Assembly (NCBI GenBank): GCA_038502055.1
Contig: JAXRKN010000044.1
Coordinates: 11,305,501 to 11,369,500, forward strand
Source: Tanytarsus gracilentus
Taxonomy: Eukaryota; Arthropoda; Insecta; Diptera; Chironomidae
DNA: 64,000 bases
Reading direction: 5' to 3'
A model generated the notes under the pieces. The model did no database searches and had not been told where the DNA came from. It saw only the letters and a program-made list of their open reading frames with translations. Positions 61,401 to 64,000 of the stretch are shown here, in pieces (position 1 is the first letter of the stretch; the number at the start of each line of letters is the position of its first letter). The position numbers were made by a program, and so were the translations under genes.

Positions 61401-64000
61401 TGTAACAATATAACAGCGAGGGAGATAAAGACAATTCCAGTTTATTAATCCCGAGTACACACAAAATACAAGTTGGTACCAATGCCAACATTTACAATCA
61501 TTGTGTTGCAATATTCCTCTGGAGAGAGAGAGAGACATGATGAAAGATAAACATGAGAGTAAATCTATGAACTTTGGTTATGCAGGGTTCACAATTTATT
61601 AAAATACCGAATTAATGTGTGAGGAATTAAAAATATTAAAAATCATTCATGGAATTTTCGAATTAAAATTTTTTTTATTTTTAAAAGTTTCAAAAATTCT
61701 GTAAATTTTCTGTGTGAGTCCCTAATTCAAGATGTATGTGTATCTGAACGGGTTAAACAAAATTCCCAATAGACAAAACGTTATGTTTTATAATGTGTGT
61801 GCATACAAACAATGAGAAAATCATTTCGTCTGTTGATATTTTATTTTTTTATGGTCAGTTGATAACAATTCAGTTGTCTTCAAGTTTATATTGTTGAATT
61901 TCCTCAACTCAATTAATTATGACTCGAATTTATTTTCATCTCTAAAATTATTTTAATTTAAAATTAATTATTTTATTTTTATATTTTTTTTTGTTGCAAA
62001 TTTGCTATTCCCAAAAAAACACTCATTCACACACAATTGGACACATCTTTAAAAATTAAAAATAAAAAAACACAAATGTCCAGAGTGTCCTGCATCAGCA
62101 AGCGAAAAGAAATCTAAAATGTCAATGTCATTTGTCAAGTCTGCAAGCGAGCTATGGAACAGTTGGCAGCCAGAGCAGTGACGAACAGAGTAGCGAGAAT
62201 GAACATCAACAAGTTGCAATCTCATCGTCTTCCATCAATTCCTCAATATCGACGCTCAATAATCATCATCATCACTATAATCAATTGCATATTTTGAAGA
62301 AGCAAGGTGTGTCGGGTGAAAGCTGTGATGCGAGTGTCATTGGACATTCGAGTGACATACTCATAAGGAAATATGACAAGGACTTTAAGTGAGCATACTC
62401 TTGAGTGCGAAAGATTACGCAAAATGAGAAAAGTGAATTTCACAAAAAATGACAGTTGAACCTATAAATATAAATTGACTTTATATTTTTTTCTATTGCG
62501 GCATCTTGAACAAGATTAAAGTCATCATGTAACATAAAAATTAACTTTTTTGTCAGATCAAAACAGCTCATTAAGGATGCTATCCTAGACAACGACTTCC
62601 TTAAGCACCTCGACTGCGTTCAAATACGAGAACTTGTCGAATCAATGTATAGTCGCGATGTGACCTACGGTGAATACGTTATTCGTGAAAATATGCCCGG
62701 CAATCATCTCTACGTGTCCGCCGAGGGTGAGTTTGAAATCGAGGTGGGTGGTCAAGTCTTGGGAATTTTATCAACTGGCAAAGCTTTTGGTGAATTGGCA
62801 ATTTTATATAATTGCCGGCGAACAGCGTCGATCAGAGGTGAGTTTTGTGGTAAAGGTCGAAGCGATTTTTCATCATTAAATTTTAATTTTCTATCAGCAA
62901 TAAAAAGCAATTCGCGCGTTTGGGTGCTTGATAGACGTGCCTTCCAGCAAATTATGATGCGAACTGGCTTACAAAGAATCGAGGAAAATGTCGAGTTCCT
63001 CAAGTCAGTGCCTTTGTTGAAAATACTAAGCACAGATGTGCTTTGTAAAATCGCTGATGTACTTGAGTTGGTAAGTTTTCAACGAAAGTATGTGAAAATG
63101 TGTCTACATGTTTATTCTTACAATTAGGAATTCTATCCGGAAGGTGCTTACATCATACGTCAAGGCACTCACGGCGACTCATTCTTCCTAATTAGTCAAG
63201 GCTCGGTGAAGGTTACACAAAAAATACCCGGTAGATATTTTGCGCTTGAATTTAATTAATCGCAAACTTAAACCTTTAATTCACAGGCACTCAAGCAGAA
63301 CAAGAAATCAGGACACTCAATCGAGGAGATTACTTTGGCGAGCAGGCTCTAATAAAAGAGGATAAACGAACGGCAAATATCATTGCACTTAGTCCCGGTG
63401 TGGAATGTCTAACTCTCGATCGTGAAGCTTTCAATTTGCACATTGGCGACCTCATAGAGCTGCATCAAAGAGATTATGGGGATAAAGATCGTCTTTACGC
63501 TATCAAAAATCAAAAGAACAAACAAATGCTCATCGTTGATAGTGGAAGTTACTTTTCGAAAGGTTTTTATTTCATCTTTTATGTCCATGACCATAATAAT
63601 TTATTTTTTCGAATCACAGAATTTGAGGATATGGAATTAAAGGATCTGACGCGCTTGGCAACTATCGGTCTCGGTGGATTTGGAAGAGTTTTACTCGTTA
63701 AAGACAACAAATGCAAAGATTTAAAAATCTATGCGCTAAAGCAAATGAAAAAGGTTCACATAGTGGAGACGAAGCAGGAGGAGCATGTCTTTAATGAGCG
63801 TAAAATTATGCGAGCATGTGAGAACAATTTTTTTTGTACGAGAATTTTTATTAGAGAAATTATCTAGGCGCCGACAGTCCGTTCATTTGCCAGCTCTACA
63901 GGACATTTCGTGATAATAAATTCATTTATTTGCTGCTTGAGGCTTGTCTAGGTGGCGAGGTGTGGACAATTTTGAGGAACGAAGGACGATTTGAAGAAAC
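58443..64000 (+). CDS. cGMP-dependent protein kinase with long N-terminus (3' partial)
   Basis: Exons are 58443-59387, 59787-59906, 59963-60199, 62084-62388, 62557-62837, 62898-63070, 63128-63230, 63287-63562, 63620-63817 and 63868 to the window end. About 400 disordered residues (Asn, His, Ser and Thr runs; ILKKSAR and ILKKSSR motifs) precede a leucine-zipper coiled coil (about 404-446, TLEDEIQLLKDTIQ). An inhibitory pseudosubstrate-like KKQGVSGES lies at 506-514. Two cyclic-nucleotide domains carry FGELAILYNCRRTAS and FGEQALIKEDKRTAN, whose Arg binds phosphate. The Ser/Thr kinase domain has the glycine loop GLGGFGRV and the ATP lysine in ALKQMKK. It reaches LLEACLGGEVWTILRNEG before the window ends. 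HIVETKQEEHVFNE and SPFICQLYRTFRD resemble Drosophila Pkg21D/CG4839 more than foraging. The enzyme phosphorylates targets when cGMP rises. Confidence 0.94.
60200..62083. other. Kinase intron of 1.9 kb
   Basis: Non-coding. It contains an AT dinucleotide run at 61237-61251. No alternative exon is recognised. Confidence 0.5.
61237..61251. repeat. AT microsatellite
   Basis: Seven AT units in the kinase intron. Confidence 0.8.

Overview
The window is AT-rich insect DNA. The genes are split by many short GT-AG introns (about 49-75 nt) and a few long ones. Conserved genes (a long-wavelength opsin, maelstrom, nicotinic receptor alpha7, an insect-type PKG, a Spatzle-like factor) point to a dipteran, most likely a nematoceran such as a midge. 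The species is inferred from protein resemblance and genome style only.

Layout. 1-86 is the last coding piece of an upstream plus-strand gene. 3166-4318 is a two-exon visual opsin with a TATA box and a Pax6/homeobox-type upstream element. 7009-8417 is maelstrom, a piRNA-pathway protein. 8843-8914 is tRNA-Arg(CCT) on the minus strand. 9275-9789 (minus) and 10086-10596 (plus) are two small unrecognised spliced genes arranged head to head. The second runs into frameshifted coding-like remains up to about 11040. 11041-17702 has no gene I can support.

17703-38973 is one complete gene, nicotinic acetylcholine receptor subunit alpha7, in 16 coding exons encoding 551 residues. Its 10-kb first intron holds a 2.36-kb transposon-like element with CAGGGG-type inverted ends and an 8-bp target duplication. 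Most of that element is a 147-bp tandem satellite of about 13.5 copies with a 588-bp higher-order duplication. Further downstream the gene has an 11-nt microexon and a 60-nt stop-free intron.

38974-48138 is gene-poor and carries short inverted-repeat elements, one of them related to the satellite-bearing element. A TATA/Inr pair at 48139-48172, followed by a possible first exon ending at 48418, is in phase with the next gene. That gene is a cGMP-dependent protein kinase with a long disordered N-terminus, starting at 58443 and running off the window at 64000 inside the kinase domain. If the 5' exon is right, a small secreted Spatzle-like gene (56568-57252, minus strand) sits nested and antisense in its first intron.

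There is no operon-like organisation. The genes are individually promoted neuronal, sensory, germline and signalling genes. The most unusual items are the satellite-carrying element, the alpha7 microexon, an opsin lacking the TM6 proline, and the Spatzle-like protein lacking one cysteine of the final cluster.
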